Assembly: GCA_963565915.1 (NCBI GenBank)
Contig: OY751493.1
Span: 186,001-250,000, forward strand
From: Entoloma clypeatum
Taxonomy: Eukaryota > Basidiomycota > Agaricomycetes > Agaricales > Entolomataceae
Direction of reading: 5' to 3'
DNA length: 64,000 nucleotides
The notes below the pieces were generated by a model that saw only the letters and a list, made by a program, of their open reading frames with translations, had not been told where the DNA came from and searched no databases. The stretch's first letter is position 1. Each line of letters starts with the position of its first letter. Of this stretch, positions 1-11,070 are shown one piece after another. A program made the translations under genes and the position numbers.

Positions 1-1139
1 TCTGCCTCTCCTGCTTCGGGTGGGTGCACGGGCGGTTTGAGACCCAAGAGGTATGCCCTTAGCTAGGGCCGTGGCGGCGTTCACGGCTGTTGGGTTGTTC
101 GCAGGTCGAGAGAGGTGGGGGGTGGGCGCTGCAGACAGGGGCTGTCGATGGGGTCAAGTGCTCGTTTTCTGCGGGGTGGTTTGGTGTTTTTATTCCGGAG
201 TGACGCCCTGATTTCTCCGTAACAGGAGCGGACGTTCATCTTCGTCGCAAGAGCGTCACCCGGTACGCATGGGGCTATGTGTCCCTCGTGGTCGTGAAGC
301 GTGTCATGTCAGATGTCGGTCAGTTTCCTGAGAGCAATCGGATCTACGCTGTCGGACCTCGCTGTACTCTTGTCGATGAAGCGGAAATACTTGGCTGGAT
401 ATCTTGCATGAGAACTTCCCCCTGGTTTTGACGGGCGCTCCGTGTCTCGTCGGCTCTCTTCTCCTCTCATCATGACGCGATGGTGGAACCTGAAGTCTTG
501 AACGCATAATTGGACTGGCTGTGAGGCGAGAACGGAGAAGATATTTTCGGGGACCAGCAGCCTTGAGATTGATGGGCCACGTACCATCTAATCAGGAGCT
601 AGTCCCTTCTCTATGGGCATGCAGCCTGGCCCCCTACCCGGAAACCGGAGACTTCGCAACAAGTACCGCTACTCGTGGTTGCGGCATCGTCGGAGCTCCT
701 ACGTCGTATGACTAGTGGACGCCAAACAAGAGATAGGGAAAGCCGCATGCACTGATAAAGACCTCCTATACCTTCATTATCCTGTCGCCGAGGGTCCCCG
801 CCCCGTGGAAAATAAAATTAATGAGAAAAAGCATTGGGGAAGCCGCACTAGTCGAGCCAACCAAGGAAGATGAGGCGTTTTTTGATAAAGAGAAAACATT
901 TCCAATGGATGGCACCTCACGACACTGAAGGCTTGGCGTTTGGACAAACTCGAGGATTCATCACGTGGCGTCGAGGAAGACAAAGGAGAATTGGCTGATT
1001 TCAACGAGGCAATTTCAAATTTTTTTTTATCTCCGACGGCTTCCTGGACATCTTTCATCCAGTCCTTTCATACAGCCAGGTAAAAAAAATACCCCCCACC
1101 CCCCGCCTCTGCTGCAGATTAATCGCAGTATCGCACAGG
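1..1139. other. no gene supported
   Basis: Open frames here are short, mutually overlapping and of biased composition, and I could not link them into a spliced model. The first 220 bases could be the edge of a gene lying mostly outside the window, since short coding-like stretches can be read on the minus strand, but no start, stop or domain supports this. Short A/T and C runs occur just before the next gene. Confidence 0.5.
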
Positions 1140-2392
1140 ATGACGCCAACGGGAGAGAATAGCACGCAGACGCCGCCTGTCCTGCCACCGGTTTTCTTCA
1201 CGCGCGATGGATATTATTATCCTGCGCAGCCTACTACCGCAGAGCGATCTGGAGGGGAGGGCCCGATCTTCATGCCTCCTCCAATTTTTATGATAGCGCC
1301 TGAACACAGGTAAGAGTAAGACAAAAACCGGAGTGGCAGCCGATGACTGATGTTGACCATCGTCAGCGCGAGTCATCAATCGGGACAATCAGGACAACAG
1401 CAGCCCCCCACGGGATCCCACTTTTCTTACCCGATGCCACCCCCACCACCAACGCCGCTGCAGCTGGCCCCACCGACACCCCTTGAGGGTGATTCGGCGC
1501 GCTCAACTACCCAGGCCACTGTCCCACCGCCGGATGACGCACAGGAGGGCGAGGAAGACAGACAACTCGAAAAGCGGAAGAACGTCATGGATGCCGTGGT
1601 AAGAAAGGAGCAACTCGAAGCCGATCCATGGGCCAGCGAGGTCAAAGAGACGAGCGTCCGATGCAGAGGCTGCCGCAAAGTGATCAAGCTCGACGGGCGA
1701 TATCTCTACTACCGCGGCCTCTGGGACAAGCATCGCGATTCCTGCCGTGACATAAAGCGCCTCAAAGGCGAGGATATACCAAAGGTATGGCCGGGGGGGG
1801 GGGGTGGTGTCCCAGAAAAACATCGATTTCTCGTCCTGAAGGTTCATTTTTTGTTTTGTTTTTTTTGGCGTTACAGAGGACAAGGAGGTCGGCGGCCGCG
1901 ATCGCGTCCGATAAGGGAACGCCGGAGACGGATGACCGTTCAATCAGCCCCGCAGCCACCCCAGAGAGGACCACTGGCCGGGCACATTCGGAGCCCTGGG
2001 AGTACAACGCGCGGAGCCACAGCTGCACGGTGGGCGAAAGCTCTCGTGCGTCGGACGGCGACTCAGAGGAACAACGTCCGGTTCTCCCTGGAATCCACAC
2101 TTTTTTTACTGGCCCCGGCGTATCCGGTGCGGAATTCAATGCCTATCTGTTGAACAGGTACGGTCGCCGGAGTCTCTCCCCTCCGGGGGCGACGAGCCAT
2201 TTCCACAAGAGCGGGTGCTTGCTGGCGAGTCGAAATCCTGATTCCTGTGGGTCAATTTGACTTGGCTCTCTCTCCTCTTTTTTTTTTTTCCTTTTTTGGC
2301 ATTGTGCGGTGTTGTATGACTGACGACGTGGTACTTGCAGCAAATACGCAAGTTCGGGGACCGCCGTTGTACAGATGCTCGACGCCGTATGA
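1140..2392 (+). CDS. C2HC-type zinc-finger protein, proline-rich
   Basis: Four exons (1140-1309, 1367-1784, 1877-2157, 2341-2392) join in phase through GT-AG introns to 306 residues. The N-terminal half is proline-rich (PMPPPPPTPLQLAPPTP). Around residues 155-180 there is a C-x2-C, aromatic stretch, W-x2-H-x4-C arrangement, which looks like a single zinc-binding finger of the BED-like or C2HC kind common in Agaricomycete hypothetical proteins. The C-terminal third is Ser/Thr/Glu-rich and ends in VVQMLDAV. The start is the first in-frame ATG of exon 1. A nuclear, DNA- or protein-binding role is an inference from the finger; no pathway is implied by the neighbours. The intron after exon 2 contains a long G run and T runs, so assembly errors there could alter the model. 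Confidence 0.72.
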
Positions 2393-2926
2393 GCTCGCAA
2401 CTGGTTTCGGGGGTTTCCAAGAACGTGATTCTCGTTACGTGCGAGACTCAAGATGGAAGGGGGAAGATGGCGGTTCCTCGTCAATGCAATAATACGTGCG
2501 GTAGGAAGATGTCGATACCCGTGGCGGCTGGTTGTGCCATCAGGGAGAGATGATGAACTTATGATTGCGATACGCTATGATTTGTTGTGCTTAGTTTTCT
2601 CGAAATCTTGTATTACACTTTTCAGTACTGTCCTGTACCATTGTAACATCCATACATCCGAAGGAACGTAATAAACCATCTAGATGGTACGCGTGGCTGA
2701 GCACTAAGACGTTGAGAGAAGTACCACCACGTGACTGTTGAGACCGCCAACAAGTGACGCCCAAACCCAGTGATGATAGTATTCATTAAGTACATTGCTG
2801 ATGGTCTCATACACAGACGAACTTGAACATCATGATTAAACCCCCCCTCCCATTCTCCAAATGAAAAGAAAGAAAAAGATCATTATAAAGCTGTCTTGAC
2901 CTACTACCACGGCCGTTTTCATCCCA
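2393..2926. other. intergenic, convergent gene ends
   Basis: This gap separates two convergent genes and should hold both 3' untranslated regions. I see no coding model, repeat or clear hairpin terminator. Confidence 0.5.
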
Positions 2927-4267
2927 TCACCTTCCCCCAAGATACAAATCATAATGCTGCGGGGGTTCGTCCGTCTCTCCCAACGCCCACGGCGAATTCC
3001 TCTGCGCCCTCAACCACGACATCTGCACCCTCAGCTGCTCCAGCACCCGCGACATCCCCGGCCTAAACCTAATCTCATGCATCATCTCCTCCAGCTGGCG
3101 CACCCTCTTGTTGAGCAAGATCTGTCGCTCCGTCGGGCCTTCATGCACGGGCGTGTACGGCCGCGATCCCGTGGATGACGCTGGGAACGGCAGCGCGGCG
3201 GAGTGGCACTGGAAGGCAATCGGCGAGATGGAGGAGGTATAGTGTCCTTCCTCGACATCGACGGGGACGTCGACGGGGTCTGGGCGGTGCTGCTGCTGCA
3301 CCATGAGATCGCGGTGGAACGTCACCCGACGCTGGTCTTTGCTTTGCCGGGACCTGCGGGTACGGAGGAAGAGGAAGATGACGAGGGCGAGGACTAGGAC
3401 GCCGCCGAAGACAGCACCGATGATGGCAGCTGGGAGTGCCGGTGAGCCCCAGGAAGGTGAGGGATTACTGGACGGTGGAGGGGTCATTTTTCTGTGCTTG
3501 GGATGGAGGGAGGGATTGAGGAGGACTCACGTGGGTGGGCCATCGGCTGTTCTTGAGGAAGAAGTGAGCCGCGATTGCTTGGTCCCGATTTGCATGGGTG
3601 CGACATACGGTGTAGGAACTGTTATTGTTCCTGTGGGAACAGCAGATCCGTGGCTAAAACCATTACCAGACGTCATTTGGCGACTTGGGGACGCAGACGA
3701 GATTGAACGTACGGGATGCTGGGGGCCGAGGAGGAAGGCGGATCCGCCGACGAGCGAACTTCTATCTGGTGACTCTCACCGAGGTTTACCAGCCTGAGCG
3801 AACAGGTCAATCAGCGCTGAACAGCCCAATGTGAATATGTCGATGAAACTTACTCAGGACCAATGGCTGCAAGAACGAAGGAACTAAACCAAAAACCAAT
3901 TCAGCATGCTTGAAATGCGGCGAAAAACGATGCGACTTACCCTTTCTGGGGAAACGTGACTTTTGCCTTCCCACCCAATATATGCTCGTCCACTTTCACA
4001 GAAGCGGCCACCACCCCCACATCCTCGCCGTCCAAGAGAAACCGGAGATCAAAGTGCCCTGGATCGCCTTCCTCGCGCGTCCACTCAACTTCTACAGGTG
4101 TACCTGCTCCAGCGGTCGGACCAACTTTGAGGGTCACGGAGGCGAGAACCGGCGAAATGACAGAACAAGAAAGGAGGAGCAGACTGCTGAATGGTAAGTT
4201 TCCTAACCGAAGGTGGAAGGAAGTCAGGGACTCGAACGAGAAGGACTCACCAAAGAAACCATTGCAT
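2927..4267 (-). CDS. secreted-then-anchored single-pass membrane protein
   Basis: Five exons on the minus strand (4267-4251, 4186-3941, 3793-3713, 3653-3531, 3491-2927) join in phase to 343 residues. The protein begins with a strong signal peptide (MQWFLCSLLLLSCSVISPVLA), followed by a beta-sandwich-like ectodomain (VTLKVGPTAGAGTPVEVEW), a Ser/Thr/Pro stalk, a transmembrane helix near residues 177-198 (AIIGAVFGGVLVLALVIFLF) with a basic stop-transfer stretch, and a cytoplasmic tail of about 145 residues ending in a predicted helix. This layout is typical of a large Agaricomycete family of surface proteins of unknown function. The 17-nt first exon was chosen because it alone supplies an ATG in the signal-peptide frame. 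The junction of exons 2 and 3 is the least certain. Confidence 0.7.
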
Positions 4268-5079
4268 CGTTCCAAACGAACGAATCAGTATTCTTTTATT
4301 TTTCATACAAGAGAGAGTCGAAAGTGCGACCCGCGCGTTTTCAGACTCTTACGAAAGGGAGGGAAGCCACAGGGACAGAGCCAGCTGTGTGCGGATGGCG
4401 GACGTGGTAGAGCGGGATCAACCAGAATTCAAGGCTTTCGTTGTTTGCGTCGACTTGGCCAAGAGTGGCGGTGGCTGGTTGATGGTGACAGCGACACGGA
4501 GTCAGGGCGATGACGGGTGATTAACGGAGTATTAACGGGGGTTTCATCCGGTTCGTAACCAAGGAGATGGTCATTTCCAAGTTCCATGTACAAGTACATA
4601 CCGAGTACATACCAAGTATGTCTGAACTCTGGCAATAATGTTGGCGGGAGTTTTACTCTTGACTTGACTTCGAAAGTTTTCTGCGAGTTGACCATCTAAT
4701 GACACATGTATGATGTCGCCTCACGAAATGGAACAAACATCGATTATATATGACACAAGCGGCGTCACACTGTATGTAGATAGGATAAAGCAAGTCTGTG
4801 ATGTTTCCAAGCCCGCGGGATAGAGGGAGAAGAAACGGAGTATGTATGCCCAAATCCGTATTCATCAGTAAGGACAGTTTCAATCATAAACAGCGCATTT
4901 ACATGTCAGCACAAATCTAAAGGATCCGAGAGCGAAAGGAGGGGGCCGAGTACAGCAGCATGGGAAGCAAGCTAACCCGCAGCAGGTCGGCTGAGCACAA
5001 ATGGGCCGTTCCCGCATATCCCTGCTTTAGAAGCATGCCGCATATGCATCGTCATGATACATATGCCTTATCACCGAAA
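4268..5079. other. intergenic
   Basis: This is the promoter side of the membrane-protein gene and the 3' side of the next one. Short direct repeats of GTACATACC/GTACATACCGAG type occur near 4590-4620. I see no gene. Confidence 0.45.
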
Positions 5080-6059
5080 TCAATTACTCCTCCTCGACGA
5101 ACCCTTGCTCTTTCCCTTCTTGCTCTGCCCGAATATCCGCTGGTAAAACAGAGGTCTCGGGTTGACGGCCTGTTGTGGCATCCCTGGCTGCTGAGCCTGG
5201 GCAGGATACACCGGTGCCCCGTTCGAACCTGCAGCCGTGGCTATTGGGTATATCATAGGTGGGTAGGCGGCGGCAATGTACGGCTGAGGTTGCTGCTGAC
5301 CCATCATGTACGGAGCGGGCTGAGCGCCGTTCTGGGGAGCGTAGATGGAGTAGGAGCCGGGGGATGATTTGGGGGGCGGATGTTGTGAGTAGGAGGGTTG
5401 GGGGAAGGGATACGCGGCCTGATTGGCGCTGTAGTACGAGTATGCACCGGTCTGAGGGTGGAGAACGTTGTGAGATCGATGGAGGGGATGGGAGCAGGAG
5501 AGGGACTCACCGGAGAAGTTGCATATGGAGTGGACCCTTTCGCTGTATACCCGTACGGACCCGGAGAGACGAGGCCTCCCGCGTTGACGTTGTAGGCGTA
5601 CGGATACTGCTGTGCTGGCGTGTTCGGAGGCGGAGAGACGACGTATGTTTGTATTGCAGACCGGTGGGAGCGGTGGTCGTGGTGGCGGGATGACGACCGA
5701 TGACGCCGAGGCGGCCGTACAGTGGCAGGGTCTGTTGCCACAGGAGGCTGTTGATGTTGGTACATTGGGTGCAGGCCCGGGACGTGCATGCTGCGTGGCA
5801 GGTTGTTGTTGCTGTGCTCTTCCGAGGATGACGAGGTAGACGATGAGGACTGTCTTCGGTGATACTGTGGGACTTCTTGCATTGAGCGTGTCGGCCTATG
5901 GCCAGGCGGTTTCTGCGGCACAGAGGGATCTACCAAATAATGGGCATCCTGTCCGAATTCTGGTCTGTGAGCCTCAGTGTTGTCGACCCATTGAGCTATA
6001 CGTTGTTGAGTGCGCAGATAGCGGTCGTACGCCTCTGGGGAGTAGTCGTACTCCGTCAT
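5080..6059 (-). CDS. Pro/Tyr/Gln/Ser-rich protein of unknown function
   Basis: Two exons (6059-5511 and 5451-5080) join in phase 0 through a GTGAGT...CTCAG intron to 306 residues. The N-terminus (MTEYDYSPEAYDRYLRTQQR) is a short helical segment that I have the impression is conserved in Agaricomycete hypothetical proteins. The rest is low complexity: a Ser run with Glu, a His/Arg-rich stretch, then repeated Tyr-Pro-Tyr and Gln-Pro motifs, ending in a basic tail (SKKGKSKGSSRRSN). There are no transmembrane segments and no signal peptide. The composition is that of a largely disordered, possibly nuclear or RNA-granule protein, but this is inference. An additional 5' exon further upstream cannot be excluded. 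Confidence 0.7.
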
Positions 6060-7124
6060 GAGGTAGTGGGTGGGGTTCGGAGGAGGGAGTGAAGGTTGAA
6101 CGTCGGAGGTGCTGTATTACGGCACACGGTTGGACAAGAGCCGAACCTGACTTTCGAGTGGCAGGGACCCAAGAGGAACCGCAGCTGCGGAGGAGGGTGA
6201 CTCGCGTGTTCCGCCCTCGTCTATGTCGGTCAAGGCGGCGGTCTTTCTCCAGGAAAGAGTGTCTAGTGCGGGAACAGGCAGGACTTGTCTCCAAACCGCA
6301 AACTGAAAGCTACGGAGGCGAGGAACCCATGAGGCCGAAAACGGAAGTCTCCAAAAGGTAAGTAAGGGCCATACGCGGAATGATCGATCAAAATGAGTAC
6401 AACACCATAGATATGAAGTTCTTGACTTGCACCTGATGCAAAATTGAACACGAACACCTGTATGTTACCATCAAGTACAACCACAAGTTCACTATGCGGA
6501 TTCCCCCCGGGCCGGATTTATACCGAAATAAGGTTTGAAATCCAGTCTGCAGGAGCAGTGTGTAACTTTGTTTCCCTCACGTTTCCTCCGTATAATTTCA
6601 AATCTACTGAGCCCATCCTTCCGGTATTATGCCCCCCCTACATCCGCGCAGCGTTACCCAATCTTGGACAGTATTCTCCACCGCGAACATGCTTTTCCAA
6701 GGCGTGTGACCGCCGTTTCGGTCGATGTCGGCAGCTGCTGGGGAAACATCAAGGACGTTTGGCGCCAGGAGGCAGTTATGATCTCTCTTCCGATTCCATT
6801 ATTGCTCCCCATCATATGGTTCCCGTCCATCGCATCAATGGGACTTCTTCACTACCTCCAATCATGCGTCTTCCTCCCGCTGATATGAGTAAGTACGTGC
6901 GTAAGTTCACTCATGACGATAAATGTTGAAATGTGTGGCCACAACTGGTGATTAAACCCATATTATCACGTCCAGGTATTGCTCGTGCGCTATCCCCCTG
7001 TTCACGAGGGTGAGATCTTTCTAATGATTTAACCAGATACGTGCTTATCCATACCTTCCGAGATTATAATTCGGCCCCCTTGAAGCATGATGTCCTGCGG
7101 CGGAAAAGACTGTATCAATGCTGG
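6060..7124. other. intergenic with a degenerate dispersed repeat
   Basis: No gene is supported although one frame stays open at 6444-6929. The stretch about 6690-6775 resembles 32215-32305 (shared blocks GTGTGACCGCC, CTGCTGGG and TGTTTGGCGCC in the same order), and 7050-7100 resembles 32480-32530 (CCCCCTTGAAGCA). It is probably a decayed copy of the repeat that borders the small-secreted-protein cluster. Confidence 0.45.
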
Positions 7125-7132
7125 CCTGGGAC

Positions 7133-7250
7133 TAGTGCTCGGGGATTTTCACAGGGCTAATTAGCCTAGGGCTAATTAGCCCCGGTAAATTAGCGTCAAT
7201 TTCATTTTGCTCGAAAACCCCATGTATTTTAAAGTAAATTAGCCCAAGGT
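7133..7250. repeat. hAT left terminal and subterminal repeats
   Basis: The terminal inverted repeat is followed by three or four copies of CTAATTAGC/TAAATTAGC-like motifs within about 100 bp. Confidence 0.8.
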
Positions 7251-7469
7251 CGGGAACTGAAAAAAAAAAATATGCTGGAAATTGAAATTATAGATAGTTT
7301 GCAAACGCATGCCAAGTACAACTCTCGAACGTCGAGAATGATTGCGGACAGAGTTAATACCCTACGTTCCTATCTTCTCAGACTACCAAAGTCCCTACCA
7401 GTTGCACGCGACACCTCCCGATATAACTTCAATCACTTCAGCCCTGATGTTGATTTTATTCAAGACAAT

Positions 7470-7690
7470 AGTGTCGTTCAAAGTTGTCATTATTTGTCAC
7501 TTATTGGCCACTTATTGGCTACTTATTGTCTCACTTATTTTGCCACTTATTTGATAAGGAAGACAAGAAGGAGGGCGATAAGTGGTGTGAATAAGAATAA
7601 TGAACTTGATTGACCATTATTCTTATTTGCCCACTTATTCGCTCACTTCTTGCCTTGCTTATTCAGTCACTTATTCTTGAATTCAAACTC
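7470..7690. repeat. CACTTATT-rich block, left
   Basis: More than ten copies of CACTTATT or its complement AATAAGTG occur in irregular spacing. A matching block lies at 9335-9487. The two blocks bracket the GC-rich segment between them, which suggests subterminal repeats of a third, older insertion inside the hAT element. Confidence 0.6.
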
Positions 7691-9334
7691 CGATTAATCT
7701 CTGTTCTCATCCTCCACAACGACGACTTGCCGCACCCCCACCATGATGCTGTGCCCCTCCCTCACATACCACCACCACAACTCCATCACCACCCGCCGTC
7801 ACCACTCCCACGCCCACTCCCACATCAACTAACGCCACCAACCACCGCAAATCAACCACATCGGGCCCAAACGACCTCTGTCGTCGTTTGGGCTCTAGGT
7901 AATTTCTTTTCAACTTCTTTTCTTTTCATTTCAACGAACTAATGTTTTCATTAGGTTTTATCTACGTTATTTACCACAAGACGGCACACCCACACCCACA
8001 CCACTGCTACGAGCACTTGCTCGTGGGGTGGGCGAAGACGAGGAGGGCGCAACGACAAAAAAGAAGGGGAGCCACGACGACAAAAACAATGGGACAGGAC
8101 CGCACCGACACCGATAACGAGGGGACAGAACAACATCAACAACAGGGACCAGGGGATAAAGACCGACGACGAGCAACACGACGATGACGACAACCACCAG
8201 AAGACGACGACAGGGACGGAGACGGAGACGGACAACGACACCACACGACCAACGGCGGGAGGACGGGACAAGAACGACGAATGACCACCGCCACAGCACC
8301 CCCGACCGCCGTCGTGAGCGACTGCTCGCGGTGTGGATCGCGCGTGCTAGCAGCCGACGACGAGGGACAACGGGATGAGGACAAGACACCCCCAACTGCC
8401 GTCGCGAGCGACTGCTCGCCGGGTGGAAACGGGGAGCAACAGGGGCAGGACAACAATGAAAAAAGGGCCCAAGAGACGTCATTGACGTCTCTTGAGCTGA
8501 GGTATGCTTCCTTTTCTCTTTTCATTTCATTGTTACTAAGACACTTTTTAGGTGCTACCGACGACGACGACTGGTGCCTCCTGACCCCTCCACTGCCAAC
8601 AACGGACGACACAGCTCCCGCCCCCACCGCTGCGAGCAACTGCTTGCAGGGTGAACGATGGTGTGAGGACAGGTGGCGACAAAACGAGGACGGCGACGGG
8701 GCACCATGACAAAACCATGGGAGGGGGCACGACAGAGTAACGACGATGAACAACGCAGCACCCGCCCCCAGCCCTGCGAGCAGAGGCTCGCGGGGTGGAA
8801 CATGGGTGCTAGGAGAGGTCGACGCAGAGGGAGAACGAGGGGAACGACGCCGCCGTGAACAACTGTTCGCGGGGTGGATCCCTACAGCACCCCCGAGGAT
8901 GACGACGACGATGTGGTGTCGTCATCATCATCAGCTCCTGCACTCGAAGGAGCCCGCAATCGCGGGTCTTCCCAGATCCAGGAGCTGTTGGTAAATGACA
9001 CGACGGGACAGGTCTACCCGTACCCGTCTGAAGGGGTGGAGACAGGGATGACGACGACACGACAACCCCAGTACCAGCCCTCTCCCTCGCACAGAATGCG
9101 AGGGAGGGGCACTTTATTTAATCTTATGTATTAGTTTACATGCTCCCCCACTCGAAACGCGAGAGGGAGGGGAGCTTTGAATTATGAATTTGATGTATTG
9201 GTTTATCTCAACATGGATGCGACGTGAACACGACGGGTGACCGCATTTGCATGAGGAATGCCTTGAAAAATCTGTCGAAGTCCAATTCAGACTCAGTAGG
9301 TGTTGCCGAATGCTTTGCCGGACCTGAAATAAGT
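7691..9334. other. GC-rich low-complexity block with a spaced palindrome series
   Basis: The block is built from ACGACGAC/CACCACC-type runs and contains at least six imperfect copies of a short palindrome, GCGAGCAACTGCTCGC-like, each followed by GGGGTGGA or similar (near 8008, 8312, 8402, 8630, 8775 and 8852). Two further hairpins lie near 9088 and 9145 (CTCCCTCGC...GCGAGGGAG). Two segments look like introns (GGTAATTT...CATTAG at about 7898-7954 and GGTATGC...TTTTTAG at about 8500-8551), so a low-complexity spliced transcript is possible. Many overlapping frames stay open here because of composition, and I do not call any of them a gene. Confidence 0.5.
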
Positions 9335-9489
9335 CACTTATTCGTCAATTATCGTCATTTCGCCGGGGGGGGGGGTCTCAAGGTAGCACTTATTTGTCAC
9401 TTATTTGCTACTTATTATGTCCACTTATTGCTGATTTGGCGGGAAAACACGAATAAGTGATGAATAAGTAAGAAAATAAGTGGCCATTA
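9335..9489. repeat. CACTTATT-rich block, right
   Basis: CACTTATT and AATAAGTG copies are interrupted by a G run near 9365. The array continues on the other side of the Tc1/mariner insertion (TAAGTGGC at 13512), so that element landed inside it. Confidence 0.6.
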
Positions 9490-9690
9490 CTGTTGTTTTC
9501 AGCCGAGTTTGCCACGTGACATTTTCTCACTCAAAAAATCATCCATCTTCGGAAGCACGTAACTCGACAACAACCAAGTACAGCACGACCGGAAGAACAC
9601 CAATCGCACCGGAAAAGATCACCGAACCAACCCCTGGTTGACCGGGGAACATTCAGTAAAGTTTCGGAAGTTTCAGAATTGGGCAATCGG
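9490..9690. repeat. Tc1/mariner left inverted repeat
   Basis: About 200 bp match the complement of 13312-13511, with the match fading near TTCAGAATTGGG. The outermost 55 bp are nearly identical. Confidence 0.85.
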
Positions 9691-9746
9691 GACTGTGGCC
9701 TGTAGTGTGTCGCCCTCTACCAGGCTGTTCTAACTGTCGTATAGTT

Positions 9747-10947
9747 ATGCCGCGTGGCAAGAAGATCTCAGCTGACATGAAAAGAGTCATCCTACGGCTC
9801 AAGAAGTACCTCACCGATGAGCAGATTGCAACATGTCTGGATGTTTCAGAACGATCCATCAGAAAAATTGCCTCCCATTTTCAACAGCACGGGGCTGTTG
9901 ATGTTGGTGAACACGAGGTTAAAGGCAACCGACGTCTCCGAGATTTGGATGTTGAGGTTCGAATTTACTCTCATATGTCCATATCTCATTCGTTTTCCCT
10001 TCTAGTTCTTATTAGGGTATATCAATCAAGCACCGGATTTGTATCTTGATGAACTGAAGGAGATGCTGGAGGTTTCATGTGGGGTTGAAGTCTCTCGATC
10101 TACTGTTTGGAGGACACTTCGTAGGGCAGGCTTTACAAGAAAAAAGGCAAGTCTTTTACTTGTCTTTCATAGACAACAAATTCTGCGACGTAAGATCTGA
10201 CCTTCGTGGCTCAGTTGACACGAGTTGCGGCAGAACGATCTGCAGAGAAGCGACTCCAATACATTGCAGAGATTGGAAACTACCAGCCTGAGCAACTTGT
10301 CTTCGTTGACGAGTCATCTGTCGATCGTCGAACAACATACCGAGGTCAGGCCTGGTCCATTCGCGGAACCAAGGCGCAACGGAAGGCATTTTTTGTGCGG
10401 GGACGACGGTGTGTTCCCCAGCCCATGCGAGTGGCGATAGCTCTAATATGATTTAATTTGTCGTTAGGTTCTCTGTTCTCCCCGCCCTCTCGCTCCGTGA
10501 TGGAATTCTTCATTCGGAAATTGTCGAGGGTTCATTCTGCGCACAGACATTCTATCACTTTATCAAAGGTCTCTTGAATACCATGCAGCCTTATCCAGCA
10601 CCAAATTCAGTGATCATTATGGACAATTGCCGAATCCACAAATCTCCAGAGATTCTCGATCTCATCCATTCGAGGTAGGTCCAGATTGTCTTCAGTGTCA
10701 ATAGCTACTGATGTGGTGAACCAGAGGAATGCTTTGCGTTTTTCTGCCGCCATATTCCCCGGATCTTAATCCCATTGAGCTGACGTTTTCGGCAATGAAA
10801 TATCATCTTCGGCGAAATGGGGATTACATCCGAATGGCAATGACAGAAATGTTGGACGAAGAAATTTATCTCACACTTTCGAAAGCTTTGTACATTATTT
10901 CGCCACAAGATTCTTATGGCTGGTATGCATACTGTGGATATGTATAA
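9747..10947 (+). CDS. Tc1/mariner DD34E transposase
   Basis: Five exons (9747-9956, 10006-10146, 10215-10408, 10468-10674, 10725-10947) join in phase to 324 residues with no stop or frameshift. The N-terminus is a helix-turn-helix region ([20 protein letters not shown], then [16 protein letters not shown]). The DDE catalytic domain shows [10 protein letters not shown] (first Asp), [10 protein letters not shown] (second Asp) and [11 protein letters not shown] (Glu); 34 residues separate the second Asp from the Glu, a DD34E spacing typical of Tc1-like transposases. The intron after exon 2 has a GC donor (GCAAGT...CAG). The enzyme would cut at the element ends and integrate at TA. Because frame and catalytic residues are intact, the element may still be active or recently active. 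Confidence 0.9.
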
Positions 10948-11070
10948 ATTATATTGTTCAACAATTGGTTCAATGTCAACGAATTTTATTATCATCCAAT
11001 GATCCTATCTAAGTAACTACTAATGATTCTAGCTACGTAACTAAAGTATGCGAGAATCTATTATGAAGGT

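Noticed and set aside
309..587. 92-codon open frame on the minus strand
   Set aside because: It overlaps other open frames, has no domain and could not be joined to flanking exons.
3853..3866. Possible 14-nt micro-exon in the membrane-protein gene
   Set aside because: It has good splice signals on both sides but introduces an in-frame TGA; skipping it keeps the frame through all later exons.
7951..9060. Several long frames on both strands in the GC-rich block
   Set aside because: They arise from ACG/CAC/CCA-type simple repeats that stay open in most frames.
7691..9334. CRISPR-like array
   Set aside because: Units are irregularly spaced, imperfect and lie in a eukaryotic transposon; no cas genes exist here.
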